Shown here: one piece after another, positions 12,966-25,445 of the stretch
Numbering within the stretch: the stretch's first letter is position 1
Layout: every line of letters starts with the position of its first letter
From: Selaginella tamariscina
Taxonomy: Eukaryota; Streptophyta; Lycopodiopsida; Selaginellales; Selaginellaceae
DNA length: 64,000 nt
Assembly (NCBI GenBank): GCA_003024785.1
Contig: PUQB01000484.1
Span: forward strand, 1-64,000
Direction of reading: 5' to 3'
Position numbers and translations under genes: made by a program
Notes under the pieces: model-generated
Databases searched by the model: none
What the model saw: the letters and a program-made list of their open reading frames with translations, nothing else
Told to the model about the DNA's origin: nothing

Positions 12966-13516
12966 TGTCAAGCCACGATCCAGGAACTAGAAGAGAGCAG
13001 GATTCCAGGAACAGGAAGGCTTGACTCAGGAGCAAGACCGAGAGCAAGACAGGAACTAGGAATAAGAGGACGGATCCAGGAGCTAGACAGGAACAGGATA
13101 AGATCTGGGAACAACAGGAAGGCGCAGGACCGAATCCAGGAACAAGACAGGAACAAGACAAGATCCGGGAGCAAGACAGGAGCAGGAGCAAAGAGTAAGA
13201 CAAGAACAAGACAAGAACAAGGAATAAGAATAATCATAGAATGACTGGTGTTGATAGTAACTGATTGTACAACAATTAGGTCGGAGCTTTTATGCTCACA
13301 ACTCCAAGCTAATCTAGTCATGAGTCTAATCTAGTCATGAGCTAAGAATAGTGTCCTTATCCTCTAGGCATATCCTGTAGCATATCCTATAGGAATATCC
13401 TATAGGTATATCATGTAGGAATATCTGCAGCATATCCTATAACCGTATCCTGTTTCCTAAATCCTGCATCCTGTATCCTGTATTTGGAATCCTGTATCCT
13501 GTATCGGGTTGTGACA
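12966..13516 (-). repeat. Chromovirus array LTR, copy 1 (3')
   Basis: 551 bp. The first part is built from loosely repeated CAGGAACAAGACAGGA-type words and the end from about ten TATCCTGTAT/TATCCTATAGG words. Ends in TGTCA/TGACA. Confidence 0.85.
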
Positions 13517-16500
13517 GCACCTCCTCCCTAAGGACGAGTTCCACGAGTCTTAGGACCTGGTTTAGCAGGATAATGCCGATGGAAGGCAGCAACTTTGGAA
13601 GAAGCATGGAGTAAGTTGGATGCAGGTTCTCAAGTGCGATCGGTAGGCAAATAACCTTTCCAATCCACCAAGTATTGAAGTTGCGATGATGAAGACGAGA
13701 ATCAAGGATGGCTGCAACTTCGTACTCAGGTTCACCAGCAATGACCACAGGAGGGGGAGGAGAAAAAGCACGACCAGGAAGAGAAGAAGGATGATACGGC
13801 TCCAACAAGGAGGTTGTGAAACACAGGATGAAGTTATCACCGTGGATGGTAACTCGAGTCGGAAAGCTACAGGATTTACCTCCGCCACGATCCTGTAAGG
13901 GCCCAATCGTTGAAAATCCAACTTAGAAGAAGGCCTGTTGGTGCGAATGTGTCGACGAAGAAGCCACACGAGATCACCAATCTTGTATGCAGGTGCCGGC
14001 TGACGGTGAGCATCAGCATGATGCTTGTACCGTTCCTGTGCCTGCTGAAGGTGAACCTGGAGATCATCCTGTACCTGCCGAAGATGCTGAAGACGATCCT
14101 GTACTGCAGGAGCAGAAGGAGAAGCGGGAGGAGCGAAGTCAAAACGTGGATGGTGGCCTGTAAGAGCAAAGAAAGGTGTCTGTCCTGTAGATGCGTGAAC
14201 GGAGTTGTTGTAGGCAAACTCCGCCATTGGAAGAAGGTCCAACCAGTTGTCCTGCTGGTAACTGATGAAGCAACGAAGATACTGTTCTAAGGTCTGAATT
14301 GTGCGTTCGGACTGCCCATCGGTTTGTGGGTGATATCCTGAAGAAAGATCCGCTTTAACCTGTAGACTCGGAGAATTCTCGCCAAAACTTGGACATGAAT
14401 TGTGGACCTCGATCAGAAACAATGCTCTTAGGAAGACCATGTGTTCGGAACACTTCACGGATCACCAACTCACAGTTGTCTGACCTGTAGTCTTGTTGCA
14501 GGGTAGGAAATGAGCCTGTTGGTGAAACGGTCAACCACCACAAGAACTGCATCGAATCCACGAGAAGGAGGAAGATCTGTGAGGAAATCCATAGAAATGG
14601 ATCTCCAAGGAGCAGAAGGAACAGGAAGAGGACGAAGAAGACCAGAAGGTGCATGACGAGGCATCTTCGACCTGTTGCAGGTGTCACAACTCCGTACAAA
14701 CCTTTCCACAAAACCTCGCAACCCAGGCCACCAATAGTTGCGAGTCACCAACTCAACTGTCTTGGCCACACCAAAATGTCCTGTAGCCGGGGTATCATGA
14801 CAATCCTGTACCACACGAGTCCTGCAAACACCAACAGGAACGTACAGGAGACCTTCCCGGTACAGGAGTCCATCCTGTATGGTGAACAGGTTGTAGTCTG
14901 GACGGGAACTGGAGGAAGAGGAACTTGCAACGTCAGGATGAATGTGTGAGAACACATTCTTTGCCAAGTCGTCTGTAGCCAACTGCGAACGGACGTCCTG
15001 TAGGAGTGTTGAATTGCTGGAGCCTGATGAACCTGCAGTGCCGCAAGCCGGAATCGATCAGGACCCAACAACACTTGCTTTGACAGTCATGCAGGATCGC
15101 CCGGGCTTGGTGCAAGGTAAGAGCGCCTAGACAATGCGTCCGCCTTGCCATTCCGAAAACCGGGCCTGTAGACGATGACGAAGTCAAAACGTGATAGGAA
15201 CTCCGCCCACCTAGCCTGTCGCGACTGAGAACTCGAGCCGTTTGAAAGTACTCCAGGTTCTTGTGATCCGTAAGAACTTGTACAGGATGTGCAGCACCTT
15301 CCAGGAAATGCCGCCACTCCTCAAACGAATCCACAATGGCCTTGAGTTCCTTGTCATGAATCTCGTAATTGATCTCCGCCGAAGGAACTTACGAGAGTGA
15401 AAAGCTACAGGATGAAGCAACTTGTCTCTCCAACTTGTGATAGGACGGATCCTACTGCAAAATCCGAGGCATCTGCTTCAACGAAGAAAGGACGAGAAGG
15501 ATCAGGATGTGCTAAAATCGGAGCTGTCGTGAAGGTGTCCTTGAGTGTTGTGAATGCATGTTCCGCCTTGTCGGACCAAGAGAAAACCTCTGTGCGCTTG
15601 GTGAGTTCCGTGAGTGGAAGTACACGCTTGGAGAAGTCCTGTATGAACGCCTGTAGAAGTTTGCAAAGCCAAGGAAACATTGTACATCTCGTACAGACTT
15701 GGGCCTCTCCCACTCCACGATGGTCTTCACCTTGTGCATGTCCATGGAAACGCCAGCAGGAGAGACGATGTAGCCCAAGAACTCCACAGAATCCCTATCG
15801 AAAAAACACTTCTCCAACTTCGCATACAGCCATGCTCGCGAAGCCGCTGTAGAACCAATCGTACATGCTTGTCATGTGCCGCCTGGTCCTTGGAGAAAAT
15901 CAAAATGTCGTCGAGGTAGATCACCACAAACTGGTCCAAGAAGTCACGAAAGATGTCGTTCACCATGTGTTGGAACACGGCTGGGGCATTGGTAAGGCCG
16001 AAAGGCATCACCGTGTACTCGAAGTGTCCATACCTTGTACGAAAGGCAGTCTTCCACTCATCGCCGGACGAATCCGTACAAGGTTGTAGGCCCCTCGTAA
16101 GTCGATCTTCGTGAACACCTTTGCTCCTCGCAGCCGATCGAGAAGTTCCGGGATCAATGGCAACGGGTACCGATTCCGAATGGTATTGATTCAAACCCCT
16201 GTAGTCCACAACCAAACGTAAGCTCCCATCCTTCTTCTTGACAAAGAAGATAGGCGCTCCTGCAGGGGACTTTGAGTGACGAATGAAGCCGGATGCCAAG
16301 TTGTCCTCGATGTACTGGCGAAGAACCTCCAACTCTGTGGGTGACAATGCGTAAATCGGTCCGAACGGTGGAGTCTTTCCTTCTGCAAGATCAATAGGAC
16401 AGTCGTAGGACCTGTGAACAGGAAGAACTGTAGCCTTGTGCTTGTCAAAAACGTCCTTAAAGTCGTGGTACTTGGATGGTAGAAGAAGGAGGAGAAGGAG

Positions 16501-18581
16501 AAGGAGTAGGCGAAGGAGATTGAAAAAGGAGAGTCAGACACAGGAAAGGTAGAAGAGGACGTAGGAGTTACTTGAAAGGCAAAAAGGTGGAAAGGAGCAG
16601 GATCAGTGGTAAGTTCATGCATGGTAGTGGTAAGAACTCGGAGAGGAGCAGGAGGGAGCTGTGACTGAAAAAGAGGAAGGATCTTGGGGGGTGGAACAGA
16701 GCAGAGTAACAAAAGGAGGCAGGATTGGGAAAACCTGTGTGGATGTTGACGAGTGTACAGGATTGGAAGAATCCTGTACAGAAGTCCGTGGTTGCACAGG
16801 AGTGAGGGAAGCCTGTGAGTGTGCTGACGAACCAACAGGAGGTGGATCCTGTTGAGGAGGAACCTTCGACACTGATACAGGATTGGAAGAACCCTGTACA
16901 GGAATCCGCAAACTTACAGGAGTGGAGAGAACCTGCGGATGTGCTGAGGAACTGACATGAGGTGAATCCTGTCGAGGAAGAGTCTTCAACACTGGTACAG
17001 GAACAGGCACGGTCAATCCTGTAGCTTGTACTGCCTCAGACACCAAGGATGTATCCTGCACGCAGGAAGGTACAGGATTGATCCTGGCTGCTGGAGAGGA
17101 AAACGTGAGCGTCCTAGACCTCCAGTCGATCTGCGGATTTGCAACAACGAACCATGGCATGCCAAAAATGATGGGAGTCGACCGAGTCTTGATCAAGTTG
17201 AAGGAAATCGAACAGTTGAATGCGCCATGACTGCAAGAGAGAGGTGTGGTAGCGTGGGTAACTGCGCCAGAAGCAATCAAACGACCATCGGCCACCTCTA
17301 CAGGAACTGCACGCTTCAACTTCACCACCGGAATGCCATGCTGAGCTGCAAAAGTGTCATCCATGAAACATGCATTTGCACCAGTGTCTAACAGGGCAAA
17401 CTCCTTGAGCTCTCGATTATTGAGGCGAATGTGTACAGGAAACTTGAGTGATGGAATGGTATGAGCAGCACCAATGGAGCCTGCACCTACGTCCAACTTC
17501 GCGGCTCCTAGACGAAGTGGACATTGAAGTTTTCCGACTGAACTTCAGCTTCGGCTTCACGCGTCTTGAACTTCTGGCTTTATTAGGACATTCCGCCACC
17601 TTGTGTCCTGCTGCACCACAATACAAGCATAGGTTCTCACCCCGACGACGTTGCTTCTCAGCAGTTGAAAGTGGGCCACGCTTGGATTTGTTAACCTCCA
17701 TAGGAACTGCTCCAGAAGGTGTCGTAGGAACATGTGCTACGGCTACAGGATTGGTTGGCAGGAACTGCTGACGGAATTTTTCCTGACGGCGCTCGAACAA
17801 ACGGTTGTCGCAGCGAACGGCCTGTTGCATGATCTCCGCTAACGTTTGAGCATCCGGTAATGTAAGGAGAAGGTCCTTCACATCATCCCTCAGCCCAAAA
17901 CGGAAAGTGTTCGATCAATGCAGTCTCGTCCCATGGAATGTTCGTGCACAATTGCTGAATTCGGATGCATAAACGGAAGCTGGTCTGGATCCTTGTGTGA
18001 GCTTCCGTAACTTGTGCATGCAGAACGGTACTTATCAGGATCTCCAAAACAGGCTTCAAAGGCAGCCACGAAACCTTCAAAGTCTTCCATCAATGGGTCG
18101 TCACGCTCCAGCAAGGGAGCAACCCAAGCTCGTGGAGATCCACTTAGTAAGGATGCCAAAAGGCCAACCTTTTGTGCATCCGTCGAGTAGCGGCGTGGTT
18201 GCATGCGGATCAAGAGCCGGATCTGATTCAGGAAACCTTGGAAATCGGCACGGTTGCCACTGAACTTCTCTGGCATGCTGATCTTCGGCTCCGGAGAAAA
18301 GTTCGATGAAGAAGGAACCACCGATGCCTGAGAGAGAGCCTGCGCAGCAGCCTTGGAGGATGCATCAGCAGCTGCATGTGCCGCATGGGTGGAGCCTTGC
18401 AGATCGGTGACCACTTGGCGCAAAGTGGCCAGCTCATGAAGCAACATTTGGTGCTCGCGTTGAAAGTGCTCAAAATCAGCCATGATCTTATGAAAGAAAG
18501 AAAGGAGAAAAACGAAGGAAAAGAATCAAGGAAAAAAAAGTAGCTGGAAACGAAGAGCTATGAAAGCAGTTACTATCAAAC

Positions 18582-19130
18582 TGTCAAGCCACGATCCAGG
18601 AACCAGGAAGAGTAGGATTCCAGAACAGGAAGGCTTGACTCAGGAACAGGACCGAGAGCAGGACAGGAACTAGGAACAGGAACAGGACGATCCAGGAGCA
18701 GGACAGGATCAGGATAGGATCCGGAGCAAGACAGGCAGGACAGATCCAGGAACAAGACAGGATCCGGAGCAAGACAGGAGCAGGAGGCAAAGAGTAGACA
18801 AGAACAAGACAAGACAAGGAACAAGAATAATCGTAGAATGACTGGTGTTGATAGTAACTGATTGTACAACAATTAGGTCGGAGCTTTTATGCTCACAACT
18901 CCAAGCTAATCTAGTCATGAGTCTAATCTAGTCATGAGCTAAGAATAGTGTCCCTTATCCTCTAGGCATATCCTGTAGCATATCCTATAGGAATATCCTA
19001 TAGGTATATCCTGTAGGAATATCCTGCAGGCATATCCTGTAACCCGTATCCTGTATCCGAAATCCTGCATCCTGTATCCGGAATCCTTATCCTGTATCCG
19101 GAAACCTGTATCCTGTATCGGGTTGTGACA
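18582..19130 (-). repeat. Chromovirus array LTR, copy 2
   Basis: 549 bp and clearly homologous to copies 1 and 3, with many small length differences in its repeat-rich first half. Followed after nine bases by the shortened second internal segment (19139-19295). Confidence 0.85.
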
Positions 19131-19295
19131 GCTTGTGACAGCCAGCTCATGAAGCAACATTTGGTGCTCGCGTTGAAAGTGCTCAAAATCAGCCATGATC
19201 TTATGAAAGAAAGAAATGAGAAAAACGAAGGAAAAGAATCAAGAGAAAAAAAGTAGCTGGGAAACGGAGAGCTATGAAATCAGTTACTATCAAAC

Positions 19296-19883
19296 TGTCA
19301 AGCCACGATCCAGGAACCAGGAAGAGAGCATGATTCAAGGAAGGAAGGCTTGACTCAGGAGCAAGACCGAGAGCAAGACAGGAACTAGGAATATGAACAG
19401 GACGGATCCAGGAGCTAGACAGGAACAAAATAGGATCCGGGAGCAAGACATGAAGGCGCAGGACCGGATCCAGGAACAAGACAGGAACAAGATAGGATCC
19501 GGGAGCAAGACAGGAGCAGGAGGCAAAGAGTAAGACAAGAACAAGACAAGAACAAGGAACAAGAATAATCGTAGAATGACTGGTGTTGATAGTAACTGAT
19601 TGTACAACAATTAGGTCGGAGCTTTTATGCTCACAACTCCAAGCCAATCTAGTCATGAGTCTAATCTAGTCATGAGCTAAGAATAGTGTCCCTTATCCTC
19701 TAGGCATATCCTGTAGCATATCCTAATAGGCATATCCTATAGGAATATCCTATAGGTATATCCTGTAGGAATATCCTGCAGGCATATCCTGTAACCCGTA
19801 TCCTGTATCCAAAATCCTGCATCCTGTATCCTGTATCTGGAATCCTATATCCTGCATCATGTATCCTGTATCGGGTTGTGACA
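19296..19883 (-). repeat. Chromovirus array LTR, copy 3 (outer 5')
   Basis: 588 bp, same termini. Preceded by a copy of the leader and gag start found at 18415-18581 next to copy 2. Confidence 0.85.
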
Positions 19884-20794
19884 CAACCCCTCAGCGTTAA
19901 CCCCATGAGAAAACCCTAAAAGGTGTGCCTTAAGCGTTGTACTATGTGCCATCTAGCCTACTGTCGTATCTTCATGTGACACTATTTCCTAGATATGAGC
20001 TATCATGTCATAGCCCTTAAATTCAAGAGTTGCACCAGGTGCCACGAATGTGGCTCTCAAATACCAGCTCTAGAACCCCTTTGTGATCCTTAAGGACTTG
20101 ATAAGGAAACTTGACATGGAGGAGGCTGAAGACAAGCCTCAACCTCTGACCCTTGGAACGTGCAATTCGATAAAACCTCCTAGGCATGGATTCACCAACG
20201 TTAAAGGTAGGCTACCTCAAAGGTGAGATGTACCCCTATTGTCTAAAAGTTGAGGCGACACAACAAAGGGTTGTGCCTTAATGACACAAGCTAGAGCTTG
20301 CATTGGTAGAAGAATAATGAGCTCTGTTAGGAACCCTGAACTCTCCTTTACCTTATTTATGTGACAGAGCGCCCCCCTCTTTTCCTATATATGTAAGTGG
20401 GCTGGCAACGGAATGCCAACCCCTTAGTTAACGAGATGAGCTTACCTTAACTTAACTCCTACCCCTAAACCCTACTCGAGGGGGTGGGAATTTTAGGACG
20501 TGGGTTAGGGTAACCCTAGTGGTGTTCCTAACCCCATTTAACATGCTAAACTCATTTGCATTAACCGATAAACTTAACTGGAACATCAAAATTGAGAGAG
20601 AGTTTTCTAAAAGGTAAGTTCTAGCTTCACAAAGAGTTTCTTATAAATACTTAATGACACCCGATCGAACCATACTCATACCAAAGTGCACTAAGTGGGC
20701 CATTTTCTACTACATTCAGATAACATCAACATAGTATAGTCAATAACAATAGTCACGTCTAAAGTAAAAAAGAATCATAGTAAAACTTATGACA

Positions 20795-21031
20795 TTATTT
20801 CTATAAAAGTATATACTGTGATATTGAGTACATACCATTATAATCACCTTGTTTTTTATAATGCTTCTCTACTTAGTGAATTTCATGTCTTATAATGTAG
20901 GTAAAGATTTGGAATAATGTTCAACATTTGCAAATTATGAGGCATATGTACTAATTAATTATGATTTCTTAATTCAATGCACTTTAAGCCATTGATTATG
21001 TCACATCATCTGAAATCTGCTTCACCGAAAT
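20795..21031. other. Segment of the old Ty3/gypsy element between two solo LTRs
   Basis: About 237 bp of AT-rich sequence between the target duplications of two solo LTRs. No motif is recognised; it is assigned to the old element by position. Confidence 0.5.
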
Positions 21032-22703
21032 TGTCAGAGTTTTAAATGGAGGGCTAACATGTACAACATGTGGTTGCCAAGTGGCTTTTCAACGTCAATT
21101 CCCTGTGTGAGCAACATCAAGTTTTCTAGACAACCCCTAGAGCTTGACTCATATGCCCAAGTAGGCACAAGACTTAAGGTACCACCGTAAGTCTCCTAAA
21201 ATGACTATCTTTCGAACCTTAGAGGATAACCTGAGTAGACCTTAGGATCCTTCCCAAAAGACCTAGACAAACTCATGTCCCAACCTTGCTGAGGAGACAT
21301 GCCTTGCATATACCCCCATGAAAAGCCAAGGCATTGTGACTTACCCCTTTAGGAATCACCCTCCATTGGGAAGTACAACCCCATTAGGGTGACAAGGGGT
21401 GCCCTAAACCATGACTAACCCCTAAGGGTTTGATTGGTCAAGTTATACCTTAGTCCTAGGGCTAGGACACAAGTGTGTATCATAGGCGAACACGAGTGTT
21501 CTGCTAAGCAAACTTCCAAGACTAAGTTTGGATAACCCTAAGTATACAACCCACAAGTGCCTCATAAAAGGGCTCTTATTAATGAGCTAGGTTGTTCAAC
21601 CCTGGATCCCGAGAAGAACACCCCATAGTTAAATGTGCAATTAGCACACCTAGTTGAGACCCAACCTCTCTTGAGCTGATGCCCAAGGCTTAGCACCCTA
21701 TGAGGACACAAGCATGCTTACTTACTAAATGATCCAACCCTTGGCATTAACCCCATAAGACAACCCCAAAAAGTGCGTCTTAGGTGTTGTAATGTGTGCC
21801 ATCTGGCCTAGTGTCACATCTTCATGTGACACTGTTTCCCAAATGTAAGCTATCATGCCATAGCCCCTTAAATTTGAAGTTCAACTAGGTGCCACGAATG
21901 TAGCTCTCCAATGCCAACTCTAGAACCCCTTTGTGATCCTTACCTGCTAGCCAAGGTCCCACGCCCACAGTTGGACAAGAACATGAACATCTCCTACTTA
22001 GCTATGAGTGTTAGTCCTTAACTTGACGTAAAGGAGGAGTCTGTAGAAAGCCTCAACCCTTGACCTTGGAATGTGCAATCTGACAAGACTTCTTTAGGCA
22101 TAAATTTGCCAACATTAAGGGTAGGCTACCCTGAAGGTGGGACGTACCTTTATTGTTTAGAAGTTGAGGCGGCATAATAATAGGGTTATGCCTTGACAAC
22201 ACAAGCTAGAGCTTGCATTGGGAGAAGAGTAACGAACTCAATCATGAACCCAGAAACCCTCATTCCTACATACTCTACTTTATTTATGTGACAAAGCCCC
22301 CCCATGCCCGCCCCCACCCCCGCCCCCTCTTTTCCTATATGTGTAAGTGGGCTGGCATGAAATGCCAGCCCCTTAGTTAAATGAGATGAGTTTTAATTAA
22401 CTAACTCCTACAACCTAGGGTCAGGTCAACCCTAAGGGTGTTCCTAACCCTATTTAACATGTCGAACTCATTTGCATTACCCGAAAAACCTATCAAAATC
22501 GGGGGTGGGTTTTTTCTAGAAGGTAAGTGCTACCTTCGTTTAGAGTTTCTCGTAATATCTAAGGACAATCGGCCGAACCTACCTAACACTTAATTGCACT
22601 AAGCGAGGTTGTTTCTCACTACATCTAGGGTCCGTCAACATAGTACAATAGGTAACAACAATAACCTCAAAGTAAAAATTGAGTCATAGTAAAAACTATG
22701 ACA
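21032..22703 (-). repeat. Solo LTR of the TGTCATAG family
   Basis: Starts TGTCAGAGTTTTAAATGG and ends GAGTCATAGTAAAAACTATGACA (read on the + strand, inverted). Length 1672 bp. Flanking 5-mers GAAAT and AAAAT differ at one position, fitting an aged target duplication. It holds the C/G runs and AACCCTA words shared by the family. Inserted in the old Ty3/gypsy element. Confidence 0.82.
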
Positions 22704-24464
22704 AAAATACTTTGTTTTACAAGGATACTCTATTTCACATGAATATTATTTTCTTCCTTCGTAAAATAAAATCAGTTATTTTTAAATCTTTTGGTCTATT
22801 CTTGATTTCTTGAATTATGATCCAGAATAGACTCAAGGAGATCTCATTCTTAAAGATGAATTTCATCTCTTTCATTATTTGCATACTATCATGTGATGAA
22901 GATATAGAATTTCTTTCTTCTCTTATCACGTATTCCTATTTTGACATTTACTTTCTTTTGACTACTCTCGTGGCAAGCTATTTTCTATCTCCCTCTCTTT
23001 CACATTAATTAATTGAGCTCCAGACTACCGTTTGGGAGCATTGTTTAAAGTAAAAGGTTAATTCTTAGGACAATTAAGAGAAATATGTCCTTTTTTCCCA
23101 CATGTATAACAAGTAAGATTAATGGAATTTCTTCTTTGCACTTCTCTTTGTCTATAATTATTTTGATCTTCATAAATTTTCTTTTCTTGGATATGATCTT
23201 TCTGGTCTTCTGTAGAACGTTTCATTCCTTCCATATTAGGCTCGTATGGTAGAGCATAATTTTTTTATTCCCTTCATAATAACCTATCATTTCCTCTTGT
23301 GTAAAGAAAATTCATTCTATTATTAATAGAACTTCTATTTCTTCCTTCTTCCCAATTCCAAAATGTGCCCCATAATAGAACTTCCTTTATGAGATAGGAA
23401 TGTGGAAATAAGAGGCTGTGTCATATGAATCGGCTTGTCATACTGGCCTTCCTTTCTTTCTTCATTTCTCTTTTATCTTTCCACATATCCCACATTTTGA
23501 TTAATAAAATATTTTGCTGAATGTCTTTCTTTTGACATTTTGGCAACTTTAATCTGCATTCATCCATAGTATACCCCTGATTTTTACATTTAGCACACCA
23601 TACATTGGCATCCAATTCCTTTTACACATGACTCCCTTTTAAAGACTTAACTAATCATAATAACATTTTTTTCATTAATCTTATAATCTCGAACCTTAAT
23701 AGGTTTTTTCTTCGTCATTTGAATTATCCTTTCTTCTCTTTGATGACTTTATTTCCTTTTACTATATTCTTTATTTGTCTCCTCTTTTTTTCATAATCTT
23801 TAAATGTCTTATAAGATCTTTTATGTTTACTTCATGAATTGTCATTGCATAATGCTATATGGTTTTTGCTATCTTACTTATACTATTGAAGCAAAGCATC
23901 TTCTTTAACATATAATTTACAATTTCTTTTCATGCTTCTTAAAACAATGTGTATATTCTTCTATAATTTCAGTTTTTCCTTGTAGAATATTCTGAAACTT
24001 CTCTAAATACTCTTTCAACAACTCTTCTTTTTTTAAAGTATTCTTTAAAAGCTTCTGTAATTCTCTCATAATCTTCTTTCACATCTTTCTTTAATTCATA
24101 ATACTAATCAAATGCATTTCTTTTTAATGTGGTGAAGAAATAAAAGCAACTTATCTGAATTACTTACTTTATACAACTTTACAACTTCCTCAAATTGTAA
24201 CAGTGTCTTTTAGGATTTTCTTCTTTCATGTGGAAAATATTGAGTACATTAATGTTCTTCTCAAACATTTCAGGGAAAAGTGTCATATTAGAACATTTTT
24301 GATGGGTTACCTTCCTCCGCACTATGATGGAACTTTCAAGAGATCCTCCCCCCCATCTACTAAGAAACCTATTCTTTGAGGAGTGCCTTCCAACTCCTCT
24401 TTTGTTACAATATAATGGTTTGCATCATATCCATCTTTAGTGGCACTTTCTCCTATTAATCAAT

Positions 24465-25282
24465 GAGTCTTGACTTTAAAGATGAGATAAGTGACATATA
24501 TAGCTAATATAAGGACGAAATCCTTAAACTTTAACTTAGAAACGTTTCTTATAGTGTGAATAGTGATTTTTGCACACATGAAATTTCTCGATTAACACAT
24601 GGTCATCACGGAGGATTCATCATTGTTGTGTAGGAATTTATGGAATTCCTAAGTGAGAAGTAATATATGTAAATAGTTATGAAAAGCTAGAAATGTGTAT
24701 GTATAATGATAGATGGAGCCATGAGGTATCATAATCCTAATTCATCTCTAGTAAGAGAGAGATAATAAGTAGGTCAAGAAAGAGGCTGCCCATGTAAAGT
24801 AAATAAAATTGACAATATGCAAATCTTATAATAATAAGATTTTACTTTAGTCATTGTCATGTTAAAGCATGTACAAAATATCTTACTTAAAAACAAGATA
24901 TGTTTAATAGATCATATATCATAGTCATGCATTTGCATTATTAAAATGAATAAAGAAATAGCAAGTGTGGAGACTTACTTTTCTCTTAAAGATTCTCTTT
25001 TTTCATACTCTCTATCACTAGCATTCTTCTCCTTTCTCACCCTCATAACCCTCTTAGCCCTAACTAATCCTGTCATCCCTACCTCTTGAATAACTATTTG
25101 CTTCTCATCCATAAGATTTTTCTTACCATTATAGAATTTCCTATTATCATATGATTCTTCTATCATTATAGCATTTTTCCTTTACATAAGATTTTCTAGT
25201 GCTCCTTCCTACAAGTTATTCTTCCACTGTAGGAAAGTTCTATAATTAATGTTCCTACATGCTATATTTTTGGCCTTTAATT
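24465..25282 (-). repeat. Right (5') LTR region of the old Ty3/gypsy element, rearranged
   Basis: 24845-25282 pairs directly with the left LTR. A further stretch, 24465-24595, matches 7530-7665 of the left LTR but in inverted orientation. The outer edge adjoins pogo-like transposase sequence. Confidence 0.6.
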
Positions 25283-25445
25283 TGTTGTCATAAAACATCT
25301 TAAATGGCTTGAAGCAACTAATGTCGAGATGTTGCATTTTATGACTAGAGTGTGATGGCAAAAGAGTGATATCAATTCCAAGCTCTTTTGCTTTCTCTAA
25401 TGCTTCCAAAGTACAATGTGAACCATGACCATAACATAAGTAAAT
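25260..25445 (-). pseudogene. Pogo-like (DDE_1 family) transposase fragment
   Basis: The minus strand encodes YGHGSHCTLEALEKAKELGI followed at once by DITLLPSHSSHKMQHLDISC and FKPFK. The GHGSH, LPSHSSHKMQ.LD and FKPFK words are hallmarks of the catalytic region of pogo/CENP-B-type DDE transposases. The reading runs into the outer edge of the old gypsy LTR, so this transposon was already present when the LTR element landed. Further AT-rich sequence to about 26250 may hold decayed upstream parts (an open stretch at 26031-26240), without recognisable motifs. Confidence 0.72.

Larger units (their letters stand above)
12966..19883 (-). mobile_element. Chromovirus (Ty3/gypsy) array sharing three LTRs
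   Basis: Read on the minus strand. LTRs lie at 12966-13516, 18582-19130 and 19296-19883 (TGTCAAGCC...GGTTGTGACA on the + strand). Between the first two is a gag-pol body: gag 17417-18483 with a CCHC knuckle (CLYCGAAGHKVAEC), protease about 17300-17400 (LLDTGANACF), reverse transcriptase 15727-16347 (VVIYLDDILIFSKD), RNase H about 15090-15710, integrase 13900-14982 (CDTCNRSK; SGYHPQTDGQSERT) and a chromodomain-like C-terminus near 13620-13740 (EYEVAAILDSR). Between the second and third LTRs is only about 160 bp, a second copy of the leader and gag start. Flanks share CAAC, a likely target duplication inside the host LTR. The wording recalls sushi/Tcn1-type chromoviruses. It carries several breaks; LTRs are clearly diverged, so middle-aged. 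Confidence 0.85.
12306..20794 (-). repeat. Solo LTR of the TGTCATAG family, split by a chromovirus array
   Basis: In minus orientation: starts TGTCAAAGTTTTAACCC (+ strand) and ends ATCATAGTAAAACTTATGACA. About 1.57 kb once the inserted 12966-19883 is discounted. Flanked by an exact 5-bp duplication, TTATT (12301-12305 and 20795-20799). The same family gives the LTRs at 21032-22703, 43343-45111, 47618-61307 and those of the full element at 50889-58296. No internal gag/pol of this family is attached, so it is a solo LTR. Confidence 0.85.
7524..25282 (-). mobile_element. Old, heavily interrupted Ty3/gypsy LTR retrotransposon
   Basis: An AT-rich fossil element read on the minus strand. Parts, 5' to 3': right LTR about 24465-25282; gag-like region about 22710-24460, with a zinc-knuckle-like CAKC..QGYTMDEC at 23421-23615; protease-like AFIDGGS and VNFIEEHV near 12170-12300; reverse transcriptase at 11150-11590 (DVFAWFYKDLKGIP, RICVNYEKLND); integrase at 8590-9030 (CKKCDKCQR, DYMIKWVE, RYGIPKEIIS); left LTR 7524-8056. 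The DGGS-type protease and RT wording resemble the Athila/Tat side of the family, by memory only. Later insertions inside it are the TRIM at 9920-10935 and solo LTRs at 12306-20794 and 21032-22703. Removing these leaves about 6.6 kb. It carries many breaks and is the oldest LTR element in the window. Confidence 0.75.

Noticed and set aside
12945-13321. Glutamine/arginine-rich and serine/leucine-rich ORFs of about 100 codons
   Set aside because: They are translations of the short repeats in the chromovirus LTR and recur, shifted, in the other LTR copies.
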